Part shown: positions 1-9,386 of the stretch, piece by piece
How the letters are laid out: every line of letters begins with the position of its first letter
How positions within the stretch are numbered: position 1 is the stretch's first letter
From: Caulobacteraceae bacterium
GTDB lineage: Bacteria; Pseudomonadota; Alphaproteobacteria; Caulobacterales; Caulobacteraceae
Direction of reading: 5' to 3'
DNA length: 44,052 nt
NCBI GenBank assembly: GCA_019747095.1
Contig: JAIERG010000072.1
Coordinates: 1-44,052, forward strand
The notes under the pieces: generated by a model
What the model was told of the DNA's origin: nothing
What the model saw: the letters and a program-made list of their open reading frames with translations, nothing else
Databases searched by the model: none
Position numbers and translations under genes: made by a program

Positions 1-377
1 ATCATGATCGGCACGAACCAGTTGCCGAAGCCGCCGATCATCGCCGGCATGACCATGAAGAAGATCATGATCAGGGCGTGCGCGGTGACCGTGACGTTGT
101 AGCCGTGCTTCGAGGCCTCGACGATGCCGAGCTGCTCGATCAGACCGCCGGGGACGAACCACTGCATGCCGGGCTCCGCCAGCTCGAGGCGGATGAAGCC
201 CGACAGGATGCCGCCGACGATGCCCGCCATGATGGCGAAGATCAGGTACAGCGTCCCGATGTCCTTGTGGTTGGTGGACAGGAACCAGCGGGTGAAGAAC
301 CCCGGCTTGTGATCGTGCTCCGCATGGGCGTTGTGGCCCGGAGCGATGTGGGTGTCGGCGGTGATGTCGGTGGCCAT
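1..377 (-). CDS. ctaD: Cytochrome c oxidase subunit I, N-terminal part (truncated by window edge)
   Basis: Reverse-strand translation [56 protein letters not shown]...[19 protein letters not shown] is the classic CoxI N-terminus; adjacent to subunit II. Confidence 0.95.
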   Translation of the reverse strand, partial: MATDITADTHIAPGHNAHAEHDHKPGFFTRWFLSTNHKDIGTLYLIFAIMAGIVGGILSGFIRLELAEPGMQWFVPGGLIEQLGIVEASKHGYNVTVTAHALIMIFFMVMPAMIGGFGNWFVPIM

Positions 378-397
378 GATCGGTATCAGTCTGACGA

Positions 398-1405
398 TTA
401 CTGCGCGGGGGCCGCGGCGGGCGCAGCGGCGCTCGGGGCGGCGGGGTTCGGGGCTTCGGCGACGGCCGGCTGGGCCACATCGGCAGCGGCCGGAGCCGCG
501 GTCGGGGCACTCGTCGTGCCCGCGGCCACCTGGGCGGCTGTTCCGCCCGGTGCCTCGGCGGTCGTAGCCGGGGTCATGGAGCCGCCCTTGGAGGCGCCCC
601 AGGCGGCGAACTCGGCTTCCGAGACCACATTGATCTGGATCGGCATGAAGGCGTGGTCGACGCCGCACAGCTCCGAGCACTGGCCGTAGAACACGCCTTC
701 GCGCTCTGCGCGGAACCAGGTCTCGTTGACGCGGCCCGGGATGGCGTCGGTCTTGAGGCCAAAGGCCGGCAGGGCGAAGGCGTGGATCACGTCAGACGCA
801 GTGACCAGAACGCGCACCGTCTTGCCAACAGGCACGACAATGGGCTCGTCCACCGCCAGGCGGAAGGGAACCCCCTGGGCCTGAGCCTCATCCTCGGGCA
901 GCATGTTGGAAATGTATTCCGGCACACCCTGGTCCGGATACTCATAGGCCCAGTTCCACTGGTTGCCGGTGGCCTTCACGGTCAGGTCCGGTGTCGGCAT
1001 GTCGTGGTAAGCGAACAGCAGGCGGAACGAGAACAGGGAGATACCGACCAGGATCATCACCGGCAGCACCGTCCAGACGATCTCGACCAGGGTGTTGTGG
1101 CTCCACTTGGCCGGGGTCGGGTTGGCCTTCTTGTTGTAGCGGACAACAACCCAGATCAGCAGGCCCAGCACCAGCAGGCAGATGCCTGTGATGATGGGCA
1201 TCAGAACGGCGTCATGGAAAAAATGCGCCTGGTGCTTCAGCGGCGAGGCAGCCGGCTGGAGGCCGATACCGCCCGGAGTGGGCTGGCCCATCAGGTCCTG
1301 CGCCCAGACGGGCGCGGCGAAGAAGACGGCGAGCGAGGCCGTGGCGGTTCCGCCGACGATCCCGTTCAGGGCGCGCTTGCCCAGACGCATGCGATTGTTC
1401 CTCAT
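398..1405 (-). CDS. ctaC: Cytochrome c oxidase subunit II
   Basis: Contains [20 protein letters not shown] and the CuA motif [18 protein letters not shown]; start likely [11 protein letters not shown] at 1405 or MRLGKR at 1390; Ala/Pro-rich C-terminal tail. Confidence 0.95.
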   Translation of the reverse strand: MRNNRMRLGKRALNGIVGGTATASLAVFFAAPVWAQDLMGQPTPGGIGLQPAASPLKHQAHFFHDAVLMPIITGICLLVLGLLIWVVVRYNKKANPTPAKWSHNTLVEIVWTVLPVMILVGISLFSFRLLFAYHDMPTPDLTVKATGNQWNWAYEYPDQGVPEYISNMLPEDEAQAQGVPFRLAVDEPIVVPVGKTVRVLVTASDVIHAFALPAFGLKTDAIPGRVNETWFRAEREGVFYGQCSELCGVDHAFMPIQINVVSEAEFAAWGASKGGSMTPATTAEAPGGTAAQVAAGTTSAPTAAPAAADVAQPAVAEAPNPAAPSAAAPAAAPAQ

Positions 1406-1567
1406 CCTGCTCAGTAAACCGGCCTCGACGACGAAGCGCCGATCCGACGTGACCCCTGTGTTGGCAGGGTTCGACGATTTCAGCCGGTCCTTATCGGTCA
1501 GGGCCCGCCTTGCCAAGCGATGGGACGACCCAATGGCGATTTGGCGCAGCCTAAAGCTTACGCGACG

Positions 1568-2545
1568 TCAGCAATCCGGACAGTCCGGGAGCACATCGGT
1601 CTCGAGCTGGAACGTCGTGTGCGAAATGCCGAATCGGTTTTTCGACAAAGACTGGGCTTCGGCGAGTAAAGCCTTCGGGTCGCCGCGCTCATGGACCAGA
1701 TGGGCGGTGAGGGCCGTTTTCGTGGTCGACAGGCCCCAAATGTGAAGATCGTGCACCGCGGTCACGCCGGGTAGATCGGCAAGCGCGGCTCGAACGGCGG
1801 CTACGCTGATCGACGTCGGCGCGGCATCGAGCGCCAGGTTCAATGACTCGCGAAACAGACCCCAAGTGCCCAGCACGATAACCGCCACGATCACCAGACT
1901 GACCACGGGATCGACAACACTCCAGCCGGTCAGCAGGATCAGTCCGCCGGAGACGACCACGCCCAGCGACACACCGGCGTCCGCCATCATGTGCAGATAG
2001 GCCCCCCGAGCGTTGAGGTCGTTGTGGTCCTTCATGAACATAAGCGCGGTGCCCAGGTTGATGACGAAGCCAACGCCGGCCACCGCGATGATTAGGCCGG
2101 ACTCGACCGGCGCGGGGTCGGCGATGCGGCGAACGGCCTCGAACGTGATGGCCCCGCAAGCGAAGATCAGCAGGATGGCATTGGCCAACGCCGCCAGAAC
2201 CGTTGCCTTGCCGAATCCATAGGTTCGGCTGGGTCCCGCAGCGCGTCGTGCCAACACGGCCGCTCCGCCCGCCATTGCCAGTCCCAGGACGTCGGACAGA
2301 TTGTGACCGGCATCGGCCAGAAGCGCCGTGGAACCCGACAGAACCCCAGCGATGGCTTCGCAAACGACGAAAGCCAGATTGACCACCAGGCCGACCCCAT
2401 AACGCCAATCACCGGTATCTACCGGCCCGTGGCTGTGCCCATGCCCGTGGTGATGGTGATGGCCGTGGTGCGCGTGATGGTGGCCATGACCATGATGGAC
2501 GTGGTCGTGATGCGGATGGTCCGCGTGGGAATGGCCGCCTGACAT
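1568..2545 (-). CDS. Cation diffusion facilitator (CDF/ZnT-like) metal efflux transporter with His-rich N-terminus
   Basis: MSGGHSHADHPHHDHVHHGHGHHHAHHGHHHHHGHGHSHG leader; CDF motifs ALLADAGHNLSDVLGLA and HMMADAGVSLGVVVSG. Confidence 0.93.
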   Translation of the reverse strand: MSGGHSHADHPHHDHVHHGHGHHHAHHGHHHHHGHGHSHGPVDTGDWRYGVGLVVNLAFVVCEAIAGVLSGSTALLADAGHNLSDVLGLAMAGGAAVLARRAAGPSRTYGFGKATVLAALANAILLIFACGAITFEAVRRIADPAPVESGLIIAVAGVGFVINLGTALMFMKDHNDLNARGAYLHMMADAGVSLGVVVSGGLILLTGWSVVDPVVSLVIVAVIVLGTWGLFRESLNLALDAAPTSISVAAVRAALADLPGVTAVHDLHIWGLSTTKTALTAHLVHERGDPKALLAEAQSLSKNRFGISHTTFQLETDVLPDCPDC

Positions 2546-2554
2546 TGTGCCAGC

Positions 2555-3214
2555 CTAGTGCTGGTGCGTCACGATAAGAAGGCCAATCACGATCAGGGCC
2601 AGACCCAGCACCGCGCCCTCGTACCGCGCCCACCGTTCCAGCCGAAGGATCGAAGCCCCGGCGCGCGCCAGAAGGGTGAAGACCGTCATCCCCAGCACGG
2701 TGCCCAAAGCAAAAGCGAGGGTCAGCAGGGCAAGCACGCCTGCCCCCTCGCCCGCCGCCGACATATAGATCGGCAGCAGGACCTCGCCGGGTGACAGAGC
2801 CATGATGCCGACCAAACCCCAGAAGGCGGCCGCGTGCGACACACTCGGCTCAGCCAGCTCCATGCCGGGTCCACCCGCCGGGACCGGTCGTCGCACCATC
2901 GCCCGGATCAGATAGAAACCACCAAAAACGAACAGCAGGCCAGCCGATAGCCACGGTAGGAGACCCTCGATCACAGTATCGAGCACCAGCCCAGCCGCAA
3001 CAATCAGGCTGCCGACAAAGACCGTCGAAGCCACATGGGCCAAACCCGCTGCCGTGACCGCCATCAGATTGCGCGTCAGGCTCCACCGTTGCGCCCGCCC
3101 GACCAGCACGAATGGCAACCAGTGCGTGGGCAAGGCCGCATGAAGAAAGGCTGCCGCGAGGCCGCCCCCGACAAGCGAGAGCAGGATGGGCTGTTCAAGG
3201 TCCGGGGGCGACAT
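2555..3214 (-). CDS. Multi-pass membrane protein, candidate metal transporter paired with the CDF gene
   Basis: 219 aa, several hydrophobic helices, FLHAALPTHWLPFVLVGRAQRW motif, C-terminal THQH; 9 bp upstream of the CDF gene on the same strand. Confidence 0.7.
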   Translation of the reverse strand: MSPPDLEQPILLSLVGGGLAAAFLHAALPTHWLPFVLVGRAQRWSLTRNLMAVTAAGLAHVASTVFVGSLIVAAGLVLDTVIEGLLPWLSAGLLFVFGGFYLIRAMVRRPVPAGGPGMELAEPSVSHAAAFWGLVGIMALSPGEVLLPIYMSAAGEGAGVLALLTLAFALGTVLGMTVFTLLARAGASILRLERWARYEGAVLGLALIVIGLLIVTHQH

Positions 3215-3256
3215 CCCAGACCCTATAGCGTGTTACTTTATAACGGTCGAGTGATT

Positions 3257-4573
3257 TCAGGTGTAAAGGCTGCGTCGATCCAGCGGGATGCCGCTGGGCC
3301 CGGCGCGGCGCCGTTGCGCTACGGTCTGATAGACAAGGATCGACCCCCGTTCGAAGCCCTTGGCGCACATGGCAAAGAAGATCAGCCAAAGTCGCGTCCG
3401 TTCCTCACCCACCATCGCGATCGCTTCTGAACGACGGGCCATGAGCCGGCGCGACCATTCAGCCGTTGTTCGCTGGAAGTGCTCGCGGAGGTCCTCGACG
3501 TCGAGTACTTCAAAGCCCAGCCTGCCCAGGTTGGTCACAGTCATGCCGATGGTATCCAGCTCCCCACCCGGGAAGATGAACCGGCTGATGGCGCGCGTCG
3601 CATGGGTCTGGGGCGCGATGTTGGCCGGATCGCTGCCGCCGCGCCGCACCGAGGCCTGATGGAAATAGAGGCCGCCGGGTTTCAGCAGCCGCTTCATCTC
3701 CAGAAAGTGCCGGTCGTGGTTTGCGAAACCGACGTGCTCAAACATCTCAACCTGGCTGATGGCATCGAAGTGATCGGACATGTCCAGATCGCGGTAGTCC
3801 CGCAGCTCCAGGGTGATCCGGTCCGAGAGGCCCAGCCGCTCGACCTTGGCACGGGCAAAGGCGAGCTGCTCCTCCGACAGGGTCACGCCGTGCACCGTCA
3901 CGCCGTAGTTCCGCGCCGCCCAGCACGACAGTCCGCCCCAGCCGCAACCGACATCGAGCAACCGCTGGTCCGGCTTGAGCCGCAGCTTCCTGCAGATCAG
4001 GTCCAGCTTGCGGGTCTGGGCCTCCTCCAGAGAGGTCGTGTCGTCGGCGTAGTAGGCGCTGGAATAGACCATCTCCGGATCGAGGAAGAGGCCGTAGAAA
4101 TCGTTGCCGACATCGTAGTGGAACTGGATGAAGTCCTTGTCCCTGCGCGCCGCCTTGTCCTGGCGCTGGCCCGCCATGCCCTCCACGTCATAGGCGGCGT
4201 CGCCGACATCGCGCGTCTTTCCGCCCATGAGGAAGGGCAGCAGCTCGCGCGCGATCAGACCCTTGTCGACGCGGCGCGGAAGATGAACCGCGCGGCCATG
4301 ATCCCAGCGTCCCGCCGCTTCCAGAGGGCTGCCACCCTCGATTCGTACATCACCCGCGCCATAGAGCTCGAACAGGGTCATCAGGCTGGGCCTGAGGATC
4401 AAACGCCGGACTGCGCCCGGGTTGGTAAGGACGATACGGATATCGTCGCGCGCGTTCGGCCCCAGCGGCAGGACCTCGCCGGTCCAGAGCTGGAGCGACA
4501 GATCGGCCTGCAGATGCGTGGCGACATGCGAAGCGATCCTTCGCGCAGCCTGGACCCTGCGGTCTTCGGTCAT
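3257..4573 (-). CDS. cfa: Cyclopropane-fatty-acyl-phospholipid synthase family SAM methyltransferase
   Basis: LLDVGCGWGGLSCWAARNYGVTVHGVTLSEEQ and FIFPGGELDTIGMTV motifs; start MTEDRRVQAARR at 4573. Confidence 0.93.
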   Translation of the reverse strand: MTEDRRVQAARRIASHVATHLQADLSLQLWTGEVLPLGPNARDDIRIVLTNPGAVRRLILRPSLMTLFELYGAGDVRIEGGSPLEAAGRWDHGRAVHLPRRVDKGLIARELLPFLMGGKTRDVGDAAYDVEGMAGQRQDKAARRDKDFIQFHYDVGNDFYGLFLDPEMVYSSAYYADDTTSLEEAQTRKLDLICRKLRLKPDQRLLDVGCGWGGLSCWAARNYGVTVHGVTLSEEQLAFARAKVERLGLSDRITLELRDYRDLDMSDHFDAISQVEMFEHVGFANHDRHFLEMKRLLKPGGLYFHQASVRRGGSDPANIAPQTHATRAISRFIFPGGELDTIGMTVTNLGRLGFEVLDVEDLREHFQRTTAEWSRRLMARRSEAIAMVGEERTRLWLIFFAMCAKGFERGSILVYQTVAQRRRAGPSGIPLDRRSLYT

Positions 4574-4580
4574 GCCGGCC

Positions 4581-5219
4581 TCAATCTTCGGGTTCAGCCA
4601 GCGAGCGGCGCGCTGTGTCGAAATACTGCCAGCCGGTCCACACGGTGGCGATGGCGGCAAACCAGATCAGGGTGTCCGCGAAAAGCTGGAACCAGGGCAG
4701 GTAGTCGAACTCAAGCCCGAAACCGTCCCAGTTTCGAGCGAACAGCTGGGCACCCAGCGCCACCAGCTGGACTGTCGTTTTCCATTTGGCAAGCGTCGTG
4801 ACCTCCAGGGTGACCCGACCGGCCACGGTTTCGCGCAGGGCCGAGACGGCGAATTCACGGAACAGGATCAGACCGCAGGGAATGGCGATTTGCGGAACAC
4901 TACCGGACGTCAGCACGCCCAGGATGGCCCCGGTCACCAGAACCTTGTCGGCGATGGGGTCCAGAATGGCACCCCAGCGTGTCGTGGCGTTCCACCGCCG
5001 CGCCAGATAGCCATCGATCCAATCCGTCGAGGCCGCGATCACGAAGATGTAGAAGGCCGCACGATACAGTCCGAACTGATCTTCAGGGCTCAGATAGGAC
5101 GACAGGACCGGAACACCGCCTGTCGCTCCAGCCAGGATCAGAAACATCACCACGCCGGCGATCAGACGCAAACCAGTCAGGATATTGGGGATCGGATTGG
5201 CGCGATGAGGGTGAGACAT
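4581..5219 (-). CDS. pgsA: CDP-diacylglycerol--glycerol-3-phosphate 3-phosphatidyltransferase
   Basis: CDP-alcohol phosphatidyltransferase signature DWIDGYLARRWNATTRWGAILDPIADKVLV; start MSHPHRANPIPNILTGLRL. Confidence 0.94.
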   Translation of the reverse strand: MSHPHRANPIPNILTGLRLIAGVVMFLILAGATGGVPVLSSYLSPEDQFGLYRAAFYIFVIAASTDWIDGYLARRWNATTRWGAILDPIADKVLVTGAILGVLTSGSVPQIAIPCGLILFREFAVSALRETVAGRVTLEVTTLAKWKTTVQLVALGAQLFARNWDGFGLEFDYLPWFQLFADTLIWFAAIATVWTGWQYFDTARRSLAEPED

Positions 5220-5281
5220 AGGAGCCTTCAGGACTGTCACGACGGCAATGCCACGCTTTGCCGCGCGAGGCGAACACCAGA

Positions 5282-5929
5282 TCAGTCCAGCGTTTCGAAA
5301 CGGGGCTTTTCGGTCAACACCCTCAGAACGCCATCGGCGATCCCGAAGTGGACACCGCTCAGGGCAAGCGTTCCCCCAGCCTCGCGCTCCGCGATCCAGG
5401 GAAAGGTGCGCAAATTCTCCAGAGACAGGCGAACGACCGCCTCCTCGGTCATCTGCGCGACCTCCTGAGGCGCGCAAGACTCGGCGACACGGCGAACGAT
5501 CGGCGCGCCTTGCTGAACCCATGGAGCCACAAAGTCCTGACAGTTGGCTGGAGCGCCGTGAACCATGGCGTTGACCCCGCCGCACTGGGCATGCCCCATG
5601 ACCATGATGCGCCGAACGCCGAGCACCTTCACGCCGAACTCCAGGGCCGCCGAGACGCCATGCAGTTGTCCGTCCGGCTGATACGGCGGGACCAGGTTGG
5701 CGACGTTGCGGACGACGAAAAGCTGTCCGGGCGCGGTGTCAAAGATCAAGGCCGGATCGGCGCGGCTGTCCGAGCAGGCGACGACCAGGGTGTGAGGCTT
5801 CTGGCCCTCAACGGCGAGCGCCTCGTACTGGGCCCGGGCTTCGGGCCAGTGGCCTTCACGAAAGCGCCGATATCCGGCGAGGAGGGCGGCTTGGGAGTGT
5901 TGGGGCATAGGCTCGGTACTGATGATCAA
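5282..5929 (-). CDS. Beta-class carbonic anhydrase
   Basis: ACSDSRADPALIFDTAPGQLFVVRNVANLVPPY and MGHAQCGGVNAM zinc-ligand motifs; alternative start MPQHSQ at 5908. Confidence 0.95.
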   Translation of the reverse strand: MIISTEPMPQHSQAALLAGYRRFREGHWPEARAQYEALAVEGQKPHTLVVACSDSRADPALIFDTAPGQLFVVRNVANLVPPYQPDGQLHGVSAALEFGVKVLGVRRIMVMGHAQCGGVNAMVHGAPANCQDFVAPWVQQGAPIVRRVAESCAPQEVAQMTEEAVVRLSLENLRTFPWIAEREAGGTLALSGVHFGIADGVLRVLTEKPRFETLD

Positions 5930-5992
5930 TCGACACTAGGCGACGGCGCGGGCTCAAGACTCTGTAGGCTGCTGGCCCGGCGTTGACGGTTG

Positions 5993-6310
5993 CTACCGAC
6001 TGCGGCCCTTCCCATCAATCAAAACGGCCTGCTGCCAATGACCGGGCACCTTGTCCGCGCGGTGACTGCAACCCGCCCAGCAGCACGGCCGAGACTTGCC
6101 CTCAAGCAGTTCGCCTATCGTCCGTTCGATACGCCGCTCGCGGGTCGCGGCCTGCTTGGCATCCTCGATCCAGCAGATGAACTCATTGCGACCCAGAGGT
6201 GTCAGGCCCTGCCAAAGGTTGAAGGCACGGGCGTCCGAGCCCAGAGCGGCCTCCAGATCCCGAGGCACCACATGAACCACACCTTGAGCCGGTTCAGTCA
6301 TCCTAGTCAT
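5993..6310 (-). CDS. YdeI/OmdA-like (bacteriocin-protection family-like) hypothetical protein
   Basis: NEFICWIEDAKQAATRERRIERTIGELLEGKSRPCCWAGC resembles the C-terminal region of the YdeI/OmpD-associated family. Confidence 0.6.
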   Translation of the reverse strand: MTRMTEPAQGVVHVVPRDLEAALGSDARAFNLWQGLTPLGRNEFICWIEDAKQAATRERRIERTIGELLEGKSRPCCWAGCSHRADKVPGHWQQAVLIDGKGRSR

Positions 6311-6335
6311 CAGAGTCCACGACCCTCAGCCGCCC

Positions 6336-8240
6336 CTAACCCGCCGTGTTCGGGTGGAAGAACCCATGAATGCGCTCGGCCAGAGCCTGGTTCACGCCTT
6401 CGACCTTCAGCAGATCGGCGACCGAGGCGCGCGAAACGCCCTTGGCTGAGCCGAAGGCATGCAGAAGGGCGCGCTTGCGGCCCGGGCCGACGCCCTCGAT
6501 CTCGTCGAGCGGGTTCTTCTTGATGTCCATGGCCCGGCGCTTGGCGTGGGCCCCGTTTGCGAAGCGATGGGCCTCGTCCCTCAGCCGCTGGATGTAGTAA
6601 AGCGCTGCCGACTTCTTCGGCAGCATGAAGGGCGGCTTGCCCGATACGAAGAAGCGCTCCAGCCCCGCGTCGCGGTCCGGCCCCTTGGCCACACCAACGG
6701 CCGTGATGTCCTCCAAGCCCAGGTCGGCCAGCACGGCCTGCACTTCCGCCAGCTGGCCCGCCCCGCCGTCGATCAGCAAGAGGTCGGGGCGCACCACCTC
6801 TTCGGCCCCCTCCTCCTCGTCCTTGACCAGGCGGGAGAAGCGGCGGCGCATGACCTCGCGCATCATGCCGTAGTCGTCGCCGGGGGTCAGGTCGGTCCCC
6901 TTGATATTGAACTTGCGGTACTGCGACTTCTGGAAGCCCTCGGGCCCCGCCACGATCATGCCGCCCACGGCGTTCGAACCCTGGATGTGGGCATTGTCGT
7001 AGACCTCGATCCGCTCGGGCCGGCTCTCCAGCCCGAAGGCCTCGCAGACCTCGTCCAGGATCTTCGATTGGGCCGAGCTCTCGGCCAGCTTCCTGCCCAG
7101 GGCTTCCCGCGCATTGGTCAGGGCGTGGTCGACCAGCCCCTTGCGGTCGCCCCGCATCGGCCGCTCGATGGAGACCACCCGGCGACCGTCCGCCTGCTTG
7201 GCCTTCATCGAAAAGGCTTCTTCCAGCAGCTCCTTCTCGAAGGGCGCGACGTTGACCAGGATCAGCCGCGGGACCGGCTTGTCCTCGTAGAACTGGCCCA
7301 GGAAGGCCGACAGGATTTCCGGATCGGTGTCGGACTTGTCCACGCGCGGGAAATAGGCCCGCCCGCCCCAGTTCTGGCCACCGCGATAGAAAAACACCTG
7401 CACGCACGCCTGCCCGCCTTCGCTGAACAGGGCGAAGACGTCGGCCTCGGCCACCCCGTCGGCGTTGACCGAACTCTCCATCGAAATGGCCGACAGCGCC
7501 CGGATGCGGTCCCGCACGCGAGCCGCCTGCTCGAAGTCCATCCGCTCAGCGGCGTCCGTCATCTCCTGCGACAGCCGGCCGATGACGGCACGCGACTTGC
7601 CGCGCAGGAACAGCGAGGCCTCCTCGACCAGATCGCCGTAGTCCTCCAGCGAGATCAGGCCGGTGCAGGGGGCCGAGCAGCGCTTGATCTGGTGCAGCAT
7701 GCAGGGGCGGGTGCGGGTCTCGTAGACGCTGTCCGAGCAGGACCGCAGGAGAAACGCCTTTTGCAACGTCGTCAGGGTGCGGTTGACCGCCCAAGTCGAG
7801 GCGAACGGCCCGAAATAGTCGCCGGGCGTGGCATGGGCGCCGCGATGCTTTCTCACCTGAGGCGCGCGGTGGTCCTTTCGGATCATCAGCTCGGCGAAGG
7901 ACTTATCGTCCCTGAGCACCACGTTGAAGCGAGGCTTCAGCTTCTTGATGAAGTTGGATTCGAGGAGCAACGCCTCGGTCTCCGACGCCGTGACCACCAG
8001 CTCCATCGAGCGGGTCAGGGAGACCATCAGGCCGATGCGCTGGGTGTGGAACCGCCCTTGCGCATACTGCAGGATGCGCTTCTTCAGCGACTTGGCCTTG
8101 CCGACGTACAGACACGTCCCATCCTCGCCGTACATTCGATAGACGCCGGGCTTGTCGGGCGCGCGCCGGGCCTCGTCGCGGATCAGGTCGGCGGCGATAA
8201 GCGTCTGGGGCGCGTCGAGGGAGGGCGTGTCGGAGGGCAT
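6336..8240 (-). CDS. uvrC: Excinuclease ABC subunit C
   Basis: GIY-YIG domain (KPGVYRMYGEDGTCLYVGKAKSLKKRI), UVR motif, C-terminal HhH; start MPSDTPSLDAPQ at 8240. Confidence 0.97.
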   Translation of the reverse strand: MPSDTPSLDAPQTLIAADLIRDEARRAPDKPGVYRMYGEDGTCLYVGKAKSLKKRILQYAQGRFHTQRIGLMVSLTRSMELVVTASETEALLLESNFIKKLKPRFNVVLRDDKSFAELMIRKDHRAPQVRKHRGAHATPGDYFGPFASTWAVNRTLTTLQKAFLLRSCSDSVYETRTRPCMLHQIKRCSAPCTGLISLEDYGDLVEEASLFLRGKSRAVIGRLSQEMTDAAERMDFEQAARVRDRIRALSAISMESSVNADGVAEADVFALFSEGGQACVQVFFYRGGQNWGGRAYFPRVDKSDTDPEILSAFLGQFYEDKPVPRLILVNVAPFEKELLEEAFSMKAKQADGRRVVSIERPMRGDRKGLVDHALTNAREALGRKLAESSAQSKILDEVCEAFGLESRPERIEVYDNAHIQGSNAVGGMIVAGPEGFQKSQYRKFNIKGTDLTPGDDYGMMREVMRRRFSRLVKDEEEGAEEVVRPDLLLIDGGAGQLAEVQAVLADLGLEDITAVGVAKGPDRDAGLERFFVSGKPPFMLPKKSAALYYIQRLRDEAHRFANGAHAKRRAMDIKKNPLDEIEGVGPGRKRALLHAFGSAKGVSRASVADLLKVEGVNQALAERIHGFFHPNTAG

Positions 8241-8299
8241 CACAGGCAATATAGGGGCACGGCAAGCCGCGTCACGGCCCGGTTTCGCGGCCATTTGCG

Positions 8300-8328
8300 T
8301 TGACTCGGGTGCGGCTCTTGTCTATGTC
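8300..8328 (+). promoter_or_regulatory. Putative sigma70-type promoter of rplU-rpmA (TTGACT-17-TATGTC)
   Basis: TTGACT at 8300-8305, 17-bp spacer, TATGTC at 8323-8328, in the uvrC/rplU divergent region. Confidence 0.55.
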
Positions 8329-8337
8329 GCCGCTCTT

Positions 8338-8374
8338 CGCCCGCGGGGGGTCCTCCGGCGGGCGCATTCTTTTT
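8338..8374 (+). promoter_or_regulatory. Putative leader hairpin/attenuator of rplU-rpmA
   Basis: CGCCCGC(8338-8344)...GCGGGCG(8358-8364) with extra GC pairing inside the loop, followed by CATTCTTTTT. Confidence 0.5.
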
Positions 8375-8396
8375 CGCGTTAAGCCGAGGCCTCAAC

Positions 8397-8900
8397 ATGT
8401 ACGCGGTGATCAAAACCGGCGGCAAGCAGTACCGGGTTCAACCGGGCGACACCATCGTGGTCGAGAAGCTCGACGGCGAGGCCGGCTCGGCCGTGAACTT
8501 TGGCGAAGTCCTGATGCTGGGCGGCGACAAGGGCGTCACCGTCGGTGCCCCGCTGATCGACGGTGCCGTCGTGGCCGCGACCCTGATCGAGACCCGCAAG
8601 GGCGAGAAGGTGAAGATCTTCAAGAAGATCCGCCGCCAGGGCTATCGCCGCACGCGCGGTCACCGGCAGATGGAATCGGTCCTGCGCATCACCGGCATCG
8701 AAGGCGCCGGCGAAAAGGCCAAATGGGACGGCAAGGTCGAACTGCTGACCAAGGCCGAGATCAACGCCCGCGCCCGTGGCCTGGCCCCGCGCGTGGAAGC
8801 CGCCCCGGCCGAAGAGGCTCCGAAGGCCAAGCCTGCGAAGGCTCCGGCCAAGAAGGCCGCTGCCAAGACCGAAACCGCCGCTTCGTCCGACGAAGCCTAA
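8397..8900 (+). CDS. rplU: 50S ribosomal protein L21 with Ala/Lys-rich C-terminal extension
   Basis: [30 protein letters not shown]...; followed by rpmA. Confidence 0.97.
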   Translation: MYAVIKTGGKQYRVQPGDTIVVEKLDGEAGSAVNFGEVLMLGGDKGVTVGAPLIDGAVVAATLIETRKGEKVKIFKKIRRQGYRRTRGHRQMESVLRITGIEGAGEKAKWDGKVELLTKAEINARARGLAPRVEAAPAEEAPKAKPAKAPAKKAAAKTETAASSDEA

Positions 8901-8927
8901 GCACTGAAGACGTAAGGGAGCGCTCCC

Positions 8928-9212
8928 ATGGCACACAAGAAATCCGGCGGTTCGTCGCGCAACGGTCGCGACTCAGAGTCGAAGCGCCTCGGCGTGAAGA
9001 AGTTCGGCGGCGAGCGCGTGCTGGCCGGCAACATCCTCGTGCGTCAGCGCGGCACCAAGTTCCACCCGGGCACCAACGTCGGCCTCGGCCGCGACCACAC
9101 CCTGTTCGCCACGGCGACCGGCGCGGTCCAGTTCCAGACCAAACGTGGCGGCCGCTGTTACGTATCGATCATTCCGGCGAACGACGACCAACAGGCGCTC
9201 GCCGCCGAGTGA
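8928..9212 (+). CDS. rpmA: 50S ribosomal protein L27
   Basis: [48 protein letters not shown]. Confidence 0.98.
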   Translation: MAHKKSGGSSRNGRDSESKRLGVKKFGGERVLAGNILVRQRGTKFHPGTNVGLGRDHTLFATATGAVQFQTKRGGRCYVSIIPANDDQQALAAE

Positions 9213-9284
9213 CGCGAAACCGGCATTCGGATCGCGTTGCTCCTCTCCAAGAAGCAGCCGATCCGGACCAAGGGAAATATTCCG

Positions 9285-9312
9285 CGGGGAGTCTGGATCA
9301 CCAGGCTCCCCG
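9285..9312 (+). terminator. Intrinsic terminator-like hairpin after rpmA
   Basis: CGGGGAGTCTGG ATCA CCAGGCTCCCCG (12-bp stem with one U-G pair, tetraloop) followed by TTTGCGTT. Confidence 0.7.
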
Positions 9313-9386
9313 TTTGCGTTCCCCGCCTCGAAGTCCGCCCGAGCCCTCACCCAAGGAGGCGGACACGTCATCAGGCGAGGCCGCCC

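Noticed and set aside
6459-8303. 614-aa plus-strand ORF antisense to uvrC
   Set aside because: Composition (Arg/His/Gln/Gly-rich, no domain) is typical of shadow ORFs in GC-rich DNA; uvrC on the other strand is unambiguous.
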